From CAMYOC01 sp963704875 (GTDB lineage: Bacteria > Pseudomonadota > Gammaproteobacteria > Steroidobacterales > XN24), in contig CAVPIA010000008.1 of the NCBI GenBank assembly GCA_963704875.1, positions 992,001-1,056,000 of the forward strand: 64,000 nt of DNA. The letters are read 5' to 3'. The translations under genes were made by a program, and so were the position numbers. Each line of letters begins with the position of its first letter. The first letter of the stretch is position 1. The notes beneath the pieces were generated by a model. The model made no database searches and had not been told where the DNA came from. It worked only from the letters and a program-made list of their open reading frames with translations. Of the stretch, positions 34,574-42,976 are shown in pieces.

Positions 34574-37089
34574 TCGTCCCTCAAATCGACCGCTGGCTTG
34601 CGCTGCCCTGAGCGCCAGGCCGGATAGGCACCACCCAACAAGGCGGCCAGCACTGCCAGCGCGATCCCCTGGACAACCGTAGCGAAATCCGGATGGAAAC
34701 CCATGCTCCAGCCGAAAGCGCGCATGTTGATTACCTCGACAAGAAATACCGCCAGCACCAGCCCCAGGGGCGCCGCCAACAGCCCGGCCGCAGCACCCAG
34801 CAAACCGGTCTGGGTGATAACCAGACGCCGCAACTGGGCTGGCGTCCAGCCTAGCGCACGCAGTACAGCAAGCTCTCGAACCCGCTCCATCTGCAAAGAC
34901 TGCAGGGATCCGAGGATGCCAAGAAACGCCACGATGCCGACCAGCACCTGCAACACCCGGGTGATAGTGAATGTGCGATCGAAAATCGCCAGCGATGCCT
35001 GCCGTATTTCGACATTGGAGGCCAGCCTGATCCCGGTCGTGTCACCAAGCAGCTGATCTGCAACCTGCCTTACCTGATCAAGGCTTGCGCCCTCGGCTAC
35101 CGTCAGGCCGAGACCCCCAAGCCGCTGAACGCCCCAGTTGGCTCGAAACGTCGGCAAATGCATGGCCACCACGCCCCGGTCAGAGGTGTAGTCCCGAAAT
35201 ACGGCAGCCACAATGAATTCCTTTCTGCCCTGCTCGGTGGGCAATTCCAGAGTGTCTCCGAGAACCAGCCCACGATGGCTGGCGAACGGCTCCGACACCC
35301 AGACCGCTGTGCCGTCAAGAAATCCCTGGCGCGCTATATCTTCATCACCCTGCTGCAAAGAAAATCCCCAGTCACCCTGGCCCGGATCCAGCGCCCACAA
35401 ACGGATCTGCTCGCCATCGTTCTCCAGTCGGTGCCGCACCGACCGCGTGACTTCCGCAATCTCCGGTCGGGCGGCAAGGCCGGCAGCCAGCGCATCGCCA
35501 TCGCCGCCACCGGCGTGCCAGGCCTCATCCATACTGATGTAGAGATCCGCACGCAGGCTGTGTTGCAGCCAGTTATCCACACTGCTGCGGAAACTGCCTA
35601 CCATCACCCCGACACCGATCACCGAGGCCACCGCGACCATCAGCGCAGCGACCGCAACACCGGTCCGGCTCAGGGTCCGGCCGACACCACGTACCGCCAT
35701 CCGTGCAGGGATGCTCAGCAAGCGACCGGCCAGAACGCCGACAAGGCTGGTCATCACGATGATCGCCGGCGGCGCCATTAGCGCAGCCGCGAGAATCACG
35801 AACAGCAGGCCGATAAATCCTGTTGTCAGCGATCCTGGCCCGAACCGAATCAATCCAATCCCGATCACGGAAGCGATCAGCGCAGCGATCGCGAGCCACG
35901 GCAATCTGCGCCTGGCTCGCCGTTCCAGCGACGCGCGGCTGAGCACTGCTCGCGGCGGCACTGCGGCAGCTTCCGCCGCCGGCGCGATGCTTGCCGCCAG
36001 CGTCACTCCCAGGCCCAGCAGGAGTCCCTTGGCGATGGCAATTGGATCGACATACAGCCCGGAGAACTGGAGTTGGAAATACAGATCATCGATGGTTCTT
36101 ACGACCAGTTGCGTCAGACCGATACCGAGCAGGCCACCGAGTATCAGGCCCAGCGCGGTCCCCGGGATGCCGACCAGCAACGACTCCCGCAGCACGGCCA
36201 CAAACAATTGCTGGCGACTGACGCCGATAGTGCGAAAGGTACCGATCACGGTGCGTCGCTGAACTACCAGGAACGACATCGTGCTGTAGATCAGGAATGC
36301 CCCGACCAGCAAAGCCAGCAGGCTCAGAGCCATCAAGTTGATCCGGAAGGCGCGCGTCATCTGCGCCATGCCCTCGGATTGGGCGGCGCCGGAAACCAAC
36401 TCGACATCACCCGTTAACGATGCCGATACCTGATCGAGATCCTGCTGCGACAGGATCAGGTCCACGCGACTGATCTGACCGATCATCCCCAGCACCTCCT
36501 GCGCAGTGGAGATGTCGGCAAGAAGAAATTCCTTTAGCGCTTCGCGGCGTTCCGGTGCGGGTTGGAGCCAACCGATGACCTGCAGAGTCACGTTGTTGCC
36601 GTTGGCGGAAACGGCGAATCTGTCACCGGATTCGAGCCCCAGGCTGGCGCCAAGCTCGGGCGTGATCAGGACTGCCCCGGGCACTGTCAACAGGCGCCCC
36701 AGCCGGTCGCCTCCGCGCGCCGTCGCGTACTCCCGGAACGGCGCCTCGGCCAGCGGATCGATGCCCATCATGGTCAGCATCGGAATTGCTGGCACTCCGG
36801 TTCTGACGCGACCGCTGACCACCGGCGCCGCGACCCGGGTTAGACCTGTCGAACGCAGGCGCAGATAGACGGACTCGTCAAAACGACCATCCTGGGACAA
36901 CAGTTGGTGAGTGGCGCGGCCCATCACCGCATCTCGTGAAAGATCAAATGACTTCAACGCGGCCGAGCCGGCAATGTCCACGCCGGTGACCACAGCCACA
37001 CCGAGGGCAACCCCGCTGATCGCCAGCACAAGTTGCCACGGATGACGTAAAAAGAAGCGCCAGCCGGCGCGCCGCACCAGCTTGCTCAC
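34570..37089 (-). CDS. ABC transporter permease, FtsX/LolC-like, duplicated
   Basis: 839-residue inner-membrane permease with two FtsX-type transmembrane cores (roughly residues 245-385 and 700-830) joined by a four-helix middle segment, and two MacB-type periplasmic domains. This is the AttFG/YbbP-like layout, in which one chain does the work of a LolC-LolE pair. It overlaps the ATPase gene upstream by 4 nt and the CrtC-like gene downstream by 4 nt. Likely job is moving a lipid or lipoprotein out of the inner membrane, powered by the neighbouring ATPase; the cargo is unknown. Confidence 0.87.
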   Translation of the reverse strand: MSKLVRRAGWRFFLRHPWQLVLAISGVALGVAVVTGVDIAGSAALKSFDLSRDAVMGRATHQLLSQDGRFDESVYLRLRSTGLTRVAAPVVSGRVRTGVPAIPMLTMMGIDPLAEAPFREYATARGGDRLGRLLTVPGAVLITPELGASLGLESGDRFAVSANGNNVTLQVIGWLQPAPERREALKEFLLADISTAQEVLGMIGQISRVDLILSQQDLDQVSASLTGDVELVSGAAQSEGMAQMTRAFRINLMALSLLALLVGAFLIYSTMSFLVVQRRTVIGTFRTIGVSRQQLFVAVLRESLLVGIPGTALGLILGGLLGIGLTQLVVRTIDDLYFQLQFSGLYVDPIAIAKGLLLGLGVTLAASIAPAAEAAAVPPRAVLSRASLERRARRRLPWLAIAALIASVIGIGLIRFGPGSLTTGFIGLLFVILAAALMAPPAIIVMTSLVGVLAGRLLSIPARMAVRGVGRTLSRTGVAVAALMVAVASVIGVGVMVGSFRSSVDNWLQHSLRADLYISMDEAWHAGGGDGDALAAGLAARPEIAEVTRSVRHRLENDGEQIRLWALDPGQGDWGFSLQQGDEDIARQGFLDGTAVWVSEPFASHRGLVLGDTLELPTEQGRKEFIVAAVFRDYTSDRGVVAMHLPTFRANWGVQRLGGLGLTVAEGASLDQVRQVADQLLGDTTGIRLASNVEIRQASLAIFDRTFTITRVLQVLVGIVAFLGILGSLQSLQMERVRELAVLRALGWTPAQLRRLVITQTGLLGAAAGLLAAPLGLVLAVFLVEVINMRAFGWSMGFHPDFATVVQGIALAVLAALLGGAYPAWRSGQRKPAVDLRDE

Positions 37090-37787
37090 GAGCCGCGCGC
37101 GCCTTCCGTAGCTACCAGCCGGCCCTCACGGATCGTCAGCACCCGGTCTGCCAGGCCGATCACCTCATCACTATGCGTCGCCATGACCAGGGTGGTCCCG
37201 GAACGCCGGCACAGTTCATCGAGCAGACGCAGAACCTCGCGCGCGGTATGCAGATCCAGATTGCCTGTGGGTTCGTCGGCCAGCAACAAACCCGGCTGGT
37301 GAACCAACGCCCGGGCCAGCGCCACGCGCTGCTGTTCGCCGCCTGACAGCTCATCCGGATAATCTGGCCCGCGTCCCGCCAGACCGACGGCACTCAGCCA
37401 CTCCTTGATCCTGACTTCCGCATCAGCCGCGGAAACACCGACCAATTCCAGCGGCAGACCTAGATTTTCCGCCACTGTGAGAGTGGGTACCAGATTGAAG
37501 AACTGGAACACATAACCGATCTTGTGCCGACGCATGCGGGACAGGGCATCCTCTGATAGCCCGACCAGGGATTGCCCATCCAGCAACACATCGCCGGTAC
37601 TCGGCCGGTCCAGGCCACCGAGTAAATTGAGCAGCGTGGACTTGCCCGAACCACTTCGACCGACAAGCACGACGAACTCACCATGTGCGATGCGGGTGTC
37701 AATATGGTCGAGCACCAGGCGATGGCGACCCCGACCTTCGTAATGCTTGCTCAGAGCCTGGATTTCAATATGCGCTGCTTGTTTCAC
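37086..37787 (-). CDS. ABC transporter ATP-binding protein, LolD/MacB-like
   Basis: 233-residue ATPase with Walker A GRSGSGKST (about residue 42), Q-loop, signature LSGGEQQRVALARALVHQP, Walker B LLLADEPTGNLD and H-loop MATHSDE. The LDEPTGNLD and GLDRPSTG features belong to the LolD/MacB/FtsE group that pairs with FtsX-type permeases. It is the first gene of the three-gene minus-strand operon. It powers the permease encoded just after it. Confidence 0.9.
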   Translation of the reverse strand: MKQAAHIEIQALSKHYEGRGRHRLVLDHIDTRIAHGEFVVLVGRSGSGKSTLLNLLGGLDRPSTGDVLLDGQSLVGLSEDALSRMRRHKIGYVFQFFNLVPTLTVAENLGLPLELVGVSAADAEVRIKEWLSAVGLAGRGPDYPDELSGGEQQRVALARALVHQPGLLLADEPTGNLDLHTAREVLRLLDELCRRSGTTLVMATHSDEVIGLADRVLTIREGRLVATEGARGS

Positions 37788-37854
37788 GTGAGTTCCACAG
37801 TAACGGATGTGCCGGCGCCAGGCACGGCAATCGCTGCCGGCTTATCGATGAATG

Positions 37855-38412
37855 TCATTTGGTCTGGGCTCGCTGCTGGCGGCGCCATTCCCACGGCGGG
37901 GTCCGCTCGGCCTCTGGTAAAGACCACAGCCCCACAGACTGGTTCCGGGCGGCCTGTTCGAGCTCGAACAGCTGCTGCAAGCCGAGGCGCGTCAGGACCT
38001 CGAGATCACCGGAATAGCGACGATATACCCAGGCGTCGCCGCGTCTTATCATTTCTGTATTGATCACCAGCCCATCCGATAGTCGCGTGACTTTCGCGAC
38101 CACACGGCCATAGCGATCAGTGTCGACCCGCTCCACGGACAGATCCTGGTCACGGATCATCCGCCGCAGAGACTCGCGACTGCGCCGGCTCCAGGGCTGA
38201 CTTCGCTCCGGGGCATCGATAGCGAACAAGCGTATTTCCACTTCCTTGCCTTCCGCGTCACGCATCAGAAAGCTGTCGCCATCGAATACTTTTGTCGCCC
38301 GCCCATTGACGGGCTGGCAGGCCGACACGGATGCGGTCAGCATCCATACCGTCGACAGGACCAGCGTAATCCACAAGCCCCGCTGCCGTTGGCCGCGCCT
38401 CAAGAGCTGCAT
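37855..38412 (-). CDS. Thermonuclease family lipoprotein (SNase-like)
   Basis: 185-residue nuclease of the staphylococcal nuclease fold. A signal peptide with lipobox VSAC (Cys about 32) suggests anchoring in the envelope. Active-site features are VFDGDSFLM, RLFAIDAPE with the catalytic arginine and acid, and DRYGR. It would cut DNA and RNA using calcium. Its ATG directly abuts the stop of the upstream LCAT-like lipoprotein gene, so the two are one transcription unit. Other surface nucleases of this class scavenge extracellular DNA (inference). Confidence 0.87.
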   Translation of the reverse strand: MQLLRRGQRQRGLWITLVLSTVWMLTASVSACQPVNGRATKVFDGDSFLMRDAEGKEVEIRLFAIDAPERSQPWSRRSRESLRRMIRDQDLSVERVDTDRYGRVVAKVTRLSDGLVINTEMIRRGDAWVYRRYSGDLEVLTRLGLQQLFELEQAARNQSVGLWSLPEAERTPPWEWRRQQRAQTK

Positions 38413-39783
38413 TCAGAATCCGTCCTCATCCACGCTGAGCAGCGCATTGAGCAGATTGTCCTGGAAATTGATATTCCCGGTCAGTCGATTGTGCGCTTCG
38501 CACAGAAAGAAACTGTAGCGCAGCGGGAAGAAGCTATAACGATGCCGCTGGACGGTCGGGTCCAGCGATTCACGGGCCAGCAAAGATGCCTTGGTCACCA
38601 CTCCGTCGCCGGGCTCCAGCATCAACATGTCGTAATCGACACCCGGCTGCGGGTGGGTGATCTCTTTCGGCCACAGTCGAACCACTGATTCGCCATCCAC
38701 CTCCTCCACCAGGATCCGTGCCGGCGTGAGGTTGCAGTCGCCGCCAAAAACCACGTAACGAACTTCGGGTTCCGGCACGGCAACGGTCAGAGACCAGACA
38801 AAGCGACGCCCTCGCTCCAGCTGTCTATTAAAATAGCGCTCCAGCAACTCGATCCGCTGCTCACCTGCCTGCCGGTCTTTTGCCTGCCCGGCAATTTCAC
38901 GCCGGACCTCTGGCGAGAAAAGCGAAAACTGGAAACGGCGCCAGATTTCAGCGTCGAACAAATCTCGCTGCAATGCTTCCCCGTTGCTCTTTATCAACCA
39001 GTCGTTCAAGGGATGTGGCAGCAGCTGATAGACAGAGGGGAAGGTGATGACCACCTCTACCGGCATACCGCTGAACGGCGTCTTGAATCCCTCAAGCATG
39101 GTTCGAATCGCACTGACTGAGCCGAGGTTGGGTGTACCCAGCAAGATCGCGCGTCGCACCCGTTCCGCGCCATGCTGATTGATCGGGAATTCGTTATCAC
39201 CCAATACATCGACTGTCCCGTAACGGATGTAATACCTGGCGACCAGACCGCCCATGCTGTGCGCGATCAGATCGACCTTGAGGGACGGCGCAGAGTAGTC
39301 GCCACGGATCTGTTCGATAAATGCATCAAGTGCGCGCGCGGTAACAACGTTGTCCTGTCGCCAGTCATAGGTAAAGACATAGAACTGCTTACGACCTGAG
39401 GGTACTGCCTGCCCGGGCGTCCCGCGGACATAGCCGCCGGCCTCGGAGAGCACCTGCAGTATCTTGCCGTAGAAATCACGCCCTGCGGCCCGGTCTGTGA
39501 TCCCGGTGACACGCAGCTGTCCGGGCTCCGGTTCCAGCGTAGCGGGATCTATTTGCAGGGTGAGATCGCGATAGTCATGGGTTAGCAGTCGCCAGGTGGA
39601 TCCCGGCCAGACTTCCCGGCCAGTGTCACTATCGCTCAGACGGCTGCCGAGAATGCCGTGAATAAGGATGACTGGGGGTTGCGCCGGGTTCGCCTGTTTC
39701 GCGTACAGCCGGGCCAGATCCGGTCGCGGAGATGAACACCCGGCCAGCAACAGCAGCAGGAACCAGCAAAAGACTCGAGACAC
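38413..39783 (-). CDS. LCAT-like alpha/beta hydrolase, lipoprotein
   Basis: 456-residue exported hydrolase with a classic lipobox (LLLLLAGC, Cys about 16). The HGILGSRLSD segment and the nucleophile elbow IAHSMGGLVARYY match the lecithin:cholesterol acyltransferase/PlaF-like lipase group. Asp and His of the triad are expected in the last third but are not easily pinned down. It probably hydrolyses or transfers lipid acyl chains at the cell surface. It is directly followed by the nuclease gene. Confidence 0.8.
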   Translation of the reverse strand: MSRVFCWFLLLLLAGCSSPRPDLARLYAKQANPAQPPVILIHGILGSRLSDSDTGREVWPGSTWRLLTHDYRDLTLQIDPATLEPEPGQLRVTGITDRAAGRDFYGKILQVLSEAGGYVRGTPGQAVPSGRKQFYVFTYDWRQDNVVTARALDAFIEQIRGDYSAPSLKVDLIAHSMGGLVARYYIRYGTVDVLGDNEFPINQHGAERVRRAILLGTPNLGSVSAIRTMLEGFKTPFSGMPVEVVITFPSVYQLLPHPLNDWLIKSNGEALQRDLFDAEIWRRFQFSLFSPEVRREIAGQAKDRQAGEQRIELLERYFNRQLERGRRFVWSLTVAVPEPEVRYVVFGGDCNLTPARILVEEVDGESVVRLWPKEITHPQPGVDYDMLMLEPGDGVVTKASLLARESLDPTVQRHRYSFFPLRYSFFLCEAHNRLTGNINFQDNLLNALLSVDEDGF

Positions 39784-39840
39784 GAACCAACACCGTCGCC
39801 AACAGATGCCCGGCTCACGATAACACGCCCGATCAGATCC

Positions 39841-40071
39841 TCACTCTTCGAGATCGCGGAACTTCTGCCTGAGCTCGTAGCCCTGATCGGTGACGATACG
39901 CTCCAGTACCTGGATTCGCTTTTCCAGCGCTTCGACCCGCTGCTCGTCCTGTTGCTGCTCCGCATCCGGCTGATGATGGCGCCGCCGGCGACCGCCTCCA
40001 AAACGTGACTCGATAGCCTTACCGATGGTGACTACGAGCACGATAGCGAAAACCAGTTCATATACGTTCAT
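39841..40071 (-). CDS. Small Psp-associated protein with PspC-like C-terminal motif
   Basis: 76-residue protein, last gene of the Psp operon. One transmembrane segment (about 5-20) is followed by a basic GGGRRRRHH stretch and a coiled coil (about 36-65). The layout is that of PspB, but the C-terminus LERIVTDQGYELRQKFRDLE resembles the end of PspC (MERYVTSPGFGLDREFRDLE in the gene upstream). It therefore looks like a PspB/PspC hybrid adaptor. AAGGA lies about 10 nt before its ATG. No named family; function is inferred from position. Confidence 0.65.
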   Translation of the reverse strand: MNVYELVFAIVLVVTIGKAIESRFGGGRRRRHHQPDAEQQQDEQRVEALEKRIQVLERIVTDQGYELRQKFRDLEE

Positions 40072-40101
40072 GCAGCGGCGTCCTTGTTCTTCGATATCAG
40101 G

Positions 40102-40503
40102 TCAATCTTCCAGATCACGGAACTCGCGATCGAGCCCGAAACCCGGAGATGTGACATAGCGTTCCATTCTCTGCAGCTTGGTGTCCAGTTCGCGCATCGT
40201 ATGACGTACAGACGCCACGGTGGCCACCGGTGATTGGCGTACTGAACTCCAGAACTGCTCTTCCTCCCGGTCTTGATACATTTCACCGGGCTTCTTCGGC
40301 AACACCATGCACATAACCAGGTACACCAGAAACGTGGCCGGGAACATGAACTGCAGCACGACTGTAAGCACCCGCGTGGCCGCCCGGTCAAAGCCGAAAT
40401 AGTCGGCGACACCGGCACAGACGCCGCAGATCATCCGGTTTTCCCGGTCCTTGTACATCCTGCGGCGCGGATTCTGCTGGCGATTGCCCATACTGCTGCT
40501 CAT
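40102..40503 (-). CDS. pspC: Phage shock protein C
   Basis: 133-residue PspC. The PspC domain (about 15-75: ENRMICGVCAGVADYFG and a transmembrane helix) is followed by a cytoplasmic or periplasmic tail with a coiled coil ending MERYVTSPGFGLDREFRDLE, closely matching the end of E. coli PspC. With PspB it senses inner-membrane stress and pulls PspA away from PspF. The ATG at 40503 is chosen because the longer open frame runs over the upstream PspC-domain gene; start and stop overlap as ATGA. Confidence 0.88.
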   Translation of the reverse strand: MSSSMGNRQQNPRRRMYKDRENRMICGVCAGVADYFGFDRAATRVLTVVLQFMFPATFLVYLVMCMVLPKKPGEMYQDREEEQFWSSVRQSPVATVASVRHTMRELDTKLQRMERYVTSPGFGLDREFRDLED

Positions 40504-40796
40504 ACTGCGTTCCTGTCCTGCGAAGAACCCGAGCGGCGTTTCCAGAACCGGCTCTCGGCATTGCCGTGAAATTCCAGCCGTTTGCCTGGCAACAACAAGC
40601 CAGCAGTGACATAGACCAGGACTGTCGGCAGGAACACCGTCACCAACAGCAACAACGCGGTCAGCCTGACGCCCCATATCGGCCAGCGGAATGCATCGGC
40701 CATCCCCGCACACACGCCAAGAAACAGGCCGTTGTCACGGTCACGATACAAACGTCTGACCTGGCTGAGCAAGCGCTCAAAAAAGTCCGGGTTCAT
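40500..40796 (-). CDS. PspC-domain protein, short second copy
   Basis: 98-residue protein with a single PspC domain: YRDRDNGLFLGVCAGMADAF, then two hydrophobic segments (about 40-65). It lacks the C-terminal coiled coil of PspC proper and ends in a basic tail. It lies between pspB and pspC with 4-nt overlaps on both sides, so it is an integral member of the operon rather than debris. It may form a hetero-oligomer with PspC; its exact role is unknown. Confidence 0.82.
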   Translation of the reverse strand: MNPDFFERLLSQVRRLYRDRDNGLFLGVCAGMADAFRWPIWGVRLTALLLLVTVFLPTVLVYVTAGLLLPGKRLEFHGNAESRFWKRRSGSSQDRNAV

Positions 40797-41011
40797 ACGC
40801 GCTTCCTCCAGTCGGCAGCCTGATCATCGAGGATAGTCTCCAGCGCGTTGATCCGGCTTTCCATTTTCTTCGCGCTGGCCCAGATCTCCTCGAGCATTTT
40901 CTCGTCCTCTTTGGTGAGACCCTTCGCTTCCTTCCATTTGGTCACGTAGTGAAGAACGATGACCAGCGGCAGGACCACGCTTACGAATACGATGCCCAAA
41001 ACTTCTGACAT
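40793..41011 (-). CDS. pspB: Phage shock protein B
   Basis: 72-residue PspB: an N-terminal transmembrane helix (about 4-24), a KWKEAKGLTKEDEKML linker and a coiled coil ending ALETILDDQAADWRKRV, matching E. coli PspB (ALESILDAEHPNWRDR). It is a membrane sensor partner of PspC in the phage shock response. It follows pspA by 12 nt and overlaps the short PspC-domain gene by 4 nt. Confidence 0.92.
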   Translation of the reverse strand: MSEVLGIVFVSVVLPLVIVLHYVTKWKEAKGLTKEDEKMLEEIWASAKKMESRINALETILDDQAADWRKRV

Positions 41012-41023
41012 TTGCAGATTCCC

Positions 41024-41707
41024 TTATTTCTGCTGACTTTCGTCGCCGCCGGTGTGAATGCGTTTCTTCAAATCCAGTAACGCCTGCTCGACGGACTCTC
41101 CGGTTTCCAGCGTCACGAACTCCTTACGCAGGTCTTTCTTGCGTCCGAGATCGTAAGCCTCAACCCGGCCTTCCATGTTTTCCATCTTACGCTCGAACTG
41201 CTCGAACCTGACCAGCGCGTCGTCGATCTTGTTCTCGTGGGTGTGCTTGCGCAGTTCCAGACGATCAGATGCGGTCTGGTGCCGCATCAGCAGCGCCTTC
41301 TGTCGGGTCTTGGCGTCGGTCAATTTGTCCTCGAGCTTGATGATGTCTTCCTTCAGGCGAGCCAGCCCGTCATCAACCTGGGCGTGCTGCTTTCTGACGA
41401 TTTCCACACGCTCCGCGACCTTGGCCTGTTCCGCCAGTGCGGCGCGCGCCAGATCATCCCGGTTCTTGCGCACAGCAAGCTCCGCTTTGTGGTCCCATTC
41501 GGCCAGTTCGGCTTTCACGGAGTCGAGTTTGCGGTCAAGTTGTTTGCGATCTGCGATGGCACGAGCCGCCGACGAGCGCACCTCGACCAACGTGTCCTCC
41601 ATTTCCTGGATCATCAGGCGGACGATCTTCTCGGGATCCTCCGCCTTGTCCAGCATGGAGTTGATATTGGCGTTCACGATATCCGTGAATCTCGAAAAGA
41701 TACCCAT
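41024..41707 (-). CDS. pspA: Phage shock protein A
   Basis: 227-residue PspA/IM30 protein. MGIFSRFTDIVNANINSMLD forms the amphipathic membrane-binding helix, and the rest is a long coiled coil. PspA binds and inhibits PspF in unstressed cells and oligomerises on damaged inner membrane to limit proton leakage. It has a strong AGGAGG site 9 nt before the ATG. A sigma-54 promoter lies at 41754-41768. First gene of pspA-pspB-pspC-domain-pspC-small protein. Confidence 0.95.
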   Translation of the reverse strand: MGIFSRFTDIVNANINSMLDKAEDPEKIVRLMIQEMEDTLVEVRSSAARAIADRKQLDRKLDSVKAELAEWDHKAELAVRKNRDDLARAALAEQAKVAERVEIVRKQHAQVDDGLARLKEDIIKLEDKLTDAKTRQKALLMRHQTASDRLELRKHTHENKIDDALVRFEQFERKMENMEGRVEAYDLGRKKDLRKEFVTLETGESVEQALLDLKKRIHTGGDESQQK

Positions 41708-41753
41708 GTTCGGCGCCTCCTGTCCGGGTGGTTGGGGTCTTGCCCAATAGGTA

Positions 41754-41768
41754 GCGAAAATCGTGCCA
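41754..41768 (-). promoter_or_regulatory. Sigma-54 promoter of the psp operon
   Basis: The minus strand reads TGGCACG-ATTT-TCGC. GG at -24 and GC at -12 are separated by exactly 10 bases, the invariant sigma-54 spacing; only one core base differs from TTGC. Predicted transcription start is near 41743, giving a leader of about 36 nt before pspA. The psp operon is a known sigma-54/PspF target, and pspF is divergent next door. Confidence 0.85.
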
Positions 41769-41853
41769 ATTCCGCCTGGTGACTCAACTCACTGAAAACA
41801 CTAGATTTATAAAATTCCCGAGATGCCGCATTGTCAATATTTGGTAATTTAGG

Positions 41854-41875
41854 CTAAATTGTATAGCCAATTTAG
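41854..41875. promoter_or_regulatory. Inverted repeat, candidate PspF binding site
   Basis: CTAAATTG (41854-41861) and CAATTTAG (41868-41875) form a perfect 8-bp inverted repeat with a 6-bp spacer. It is centred about 120 bp upstream of the predicted pspA start, where PspF enhancer sites are expected, and lies 22 bp before the chosen pspF start. That position would allow PspF to activate pspA and repress its own gene. The region is A+T-rich. Confidence 0.6.
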
Positions 41876-41897
41876 TCTATTTTTGGTGAAAATGGCT

Positions 41898-42929
41898 ATG
41901 GCCGATCATTCACCCGAGGCGACGCCGCTGATCGGCGAGTCCCCGGCTTTCTTGTCCATGCTCGAACACGTGTCGCGCGCGGCAAAACTGAACAAACCGG
42001 TGCTGGTCATCGGCGAACGAGGTACCGGCAAGGAACTGGTGGCGGCGCGGCTTCACTTTCTTTCGCCACGCTGGGACCAGCCGCTGGTCAAGCTGAATTG
42101 CGCGGCACTGACGGAGAGCCTGCTCGAGTCAGAACTGTTCGGTCACGAGGCCGGGGCCTTTACCGGCGCTTCACAGCGCCACATAGGTCGGTTCGAGCGC
42201 GCCGAAGGCGGCACCTTGTTTCTGGATGAACTAGCAACGGTGCCGCCGCGCATGCAGGAGAAGATTCTGCGAGTCATCGAATACGGAGAATTCGAGCGGG
42301 TCGGCGGCAGTGAGACCCTGCGTGCGGACGTGCGTATTGTCGCAGCGACCAACGAAGACCTGCCGCAAATGGCAAACAGAGGCGAATTCCGCTCCGACCT
42401 GCTGGATCGGCTGGCGTTCGATGTGATCACCGTGCCACCGTTGCGGGCCCGGACAGGTGATATCCGACCGCTTGCGGACCACTTCGCGGTGACCATTACC
42501 AGCGAACTACGGCGTCCGTTTTTTGCTGGTTTCTCGGAGGAGGCTCTGGCTGCACTGCAGGATCACGAGTGGCCGGGCAATGTCCGGGAACTAAAGAACG
42601 CCGTCGAGCGCTCTGTTTACCTCGGGCTTCCGGATGCCCCGGTGGAGAAGATCGTGTTTGACCCGTTCGAGTCGCCCTATCGGCTCGGCGCAGCCGAGTC
42701 GCCACCATCTGGTCGCCAAAGCCCGACCTGGCCGGTGGATCTGAAAGCCGAGGTGAGAGACCTTGAACGCACCCGTATCCAGCAGGCACTGGCCGACCAT
42801 GGCTATCACCAGGGACGTGCGGCGAGCGCCCTGCAACTTAGCTATCACCAGCTGCGTAGCTATCTGCGAAAGCACAAGATCGCCGGTCGCCGCGGCGACC
42901 CGAAAACCGCCCTGGCTGAGAAACGCTAA
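41898..42929 (+). CDS. pspF: Psp operon transcriptional activator PspF
   Basis: About 343-residue sigma-54 activator without a regulatory receiver domain. The AAA+ core has Walker A GERGTGKE, the sigma-54-contact loop GAFTGA, Walker B GGTLFLDELAT and the R-finger region; a Fis-type helix-turn-helix closes the protein (RAASALQLSYHQLRSYL). It is inhibited by PspA and activates the psp promoter. The ATG at 41898 gives MADHSP, resembling E. coli MAEYKD; upstream starts (TTG 41859, ATG 41892) would place the start in the regulatory region. GGTGA lies before it. Confidence 0.93.
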   Translation: MADHSPEATPLIGESPAFLSMLEHVSRAAKLNKPVLVIGERGTGKELVAARLHFLSPRWDQPLVKLNCAALTESLLESELFGHEAGAFTGASQRHIGRFERAEGGTLFLDELATVPPRMQEKILRVIEYGEFERVGGSETLRADVRIVAATNEDLPQMANRGEFRSDLLDRLAFDVITVPPLRARTGDIRPLADHFAVTITSELRRPFFAGFSEEALAALQDHEWPGNVRELKNAVERSVYLGLPDAPVEKIVFDPFESPYRLGAAESPPSGRQSPTWPVDLKAEVRDLERTRIQQALADHGYHQGRAASALQLSYHQLRSYLRKHKIAGRRGDPKTALAEKR

Positions 42930-42976
42930 TAGGCCGGGCCGTGCCCCGCGGACCGGCGGCTGGCCTCGGCCTGGGA

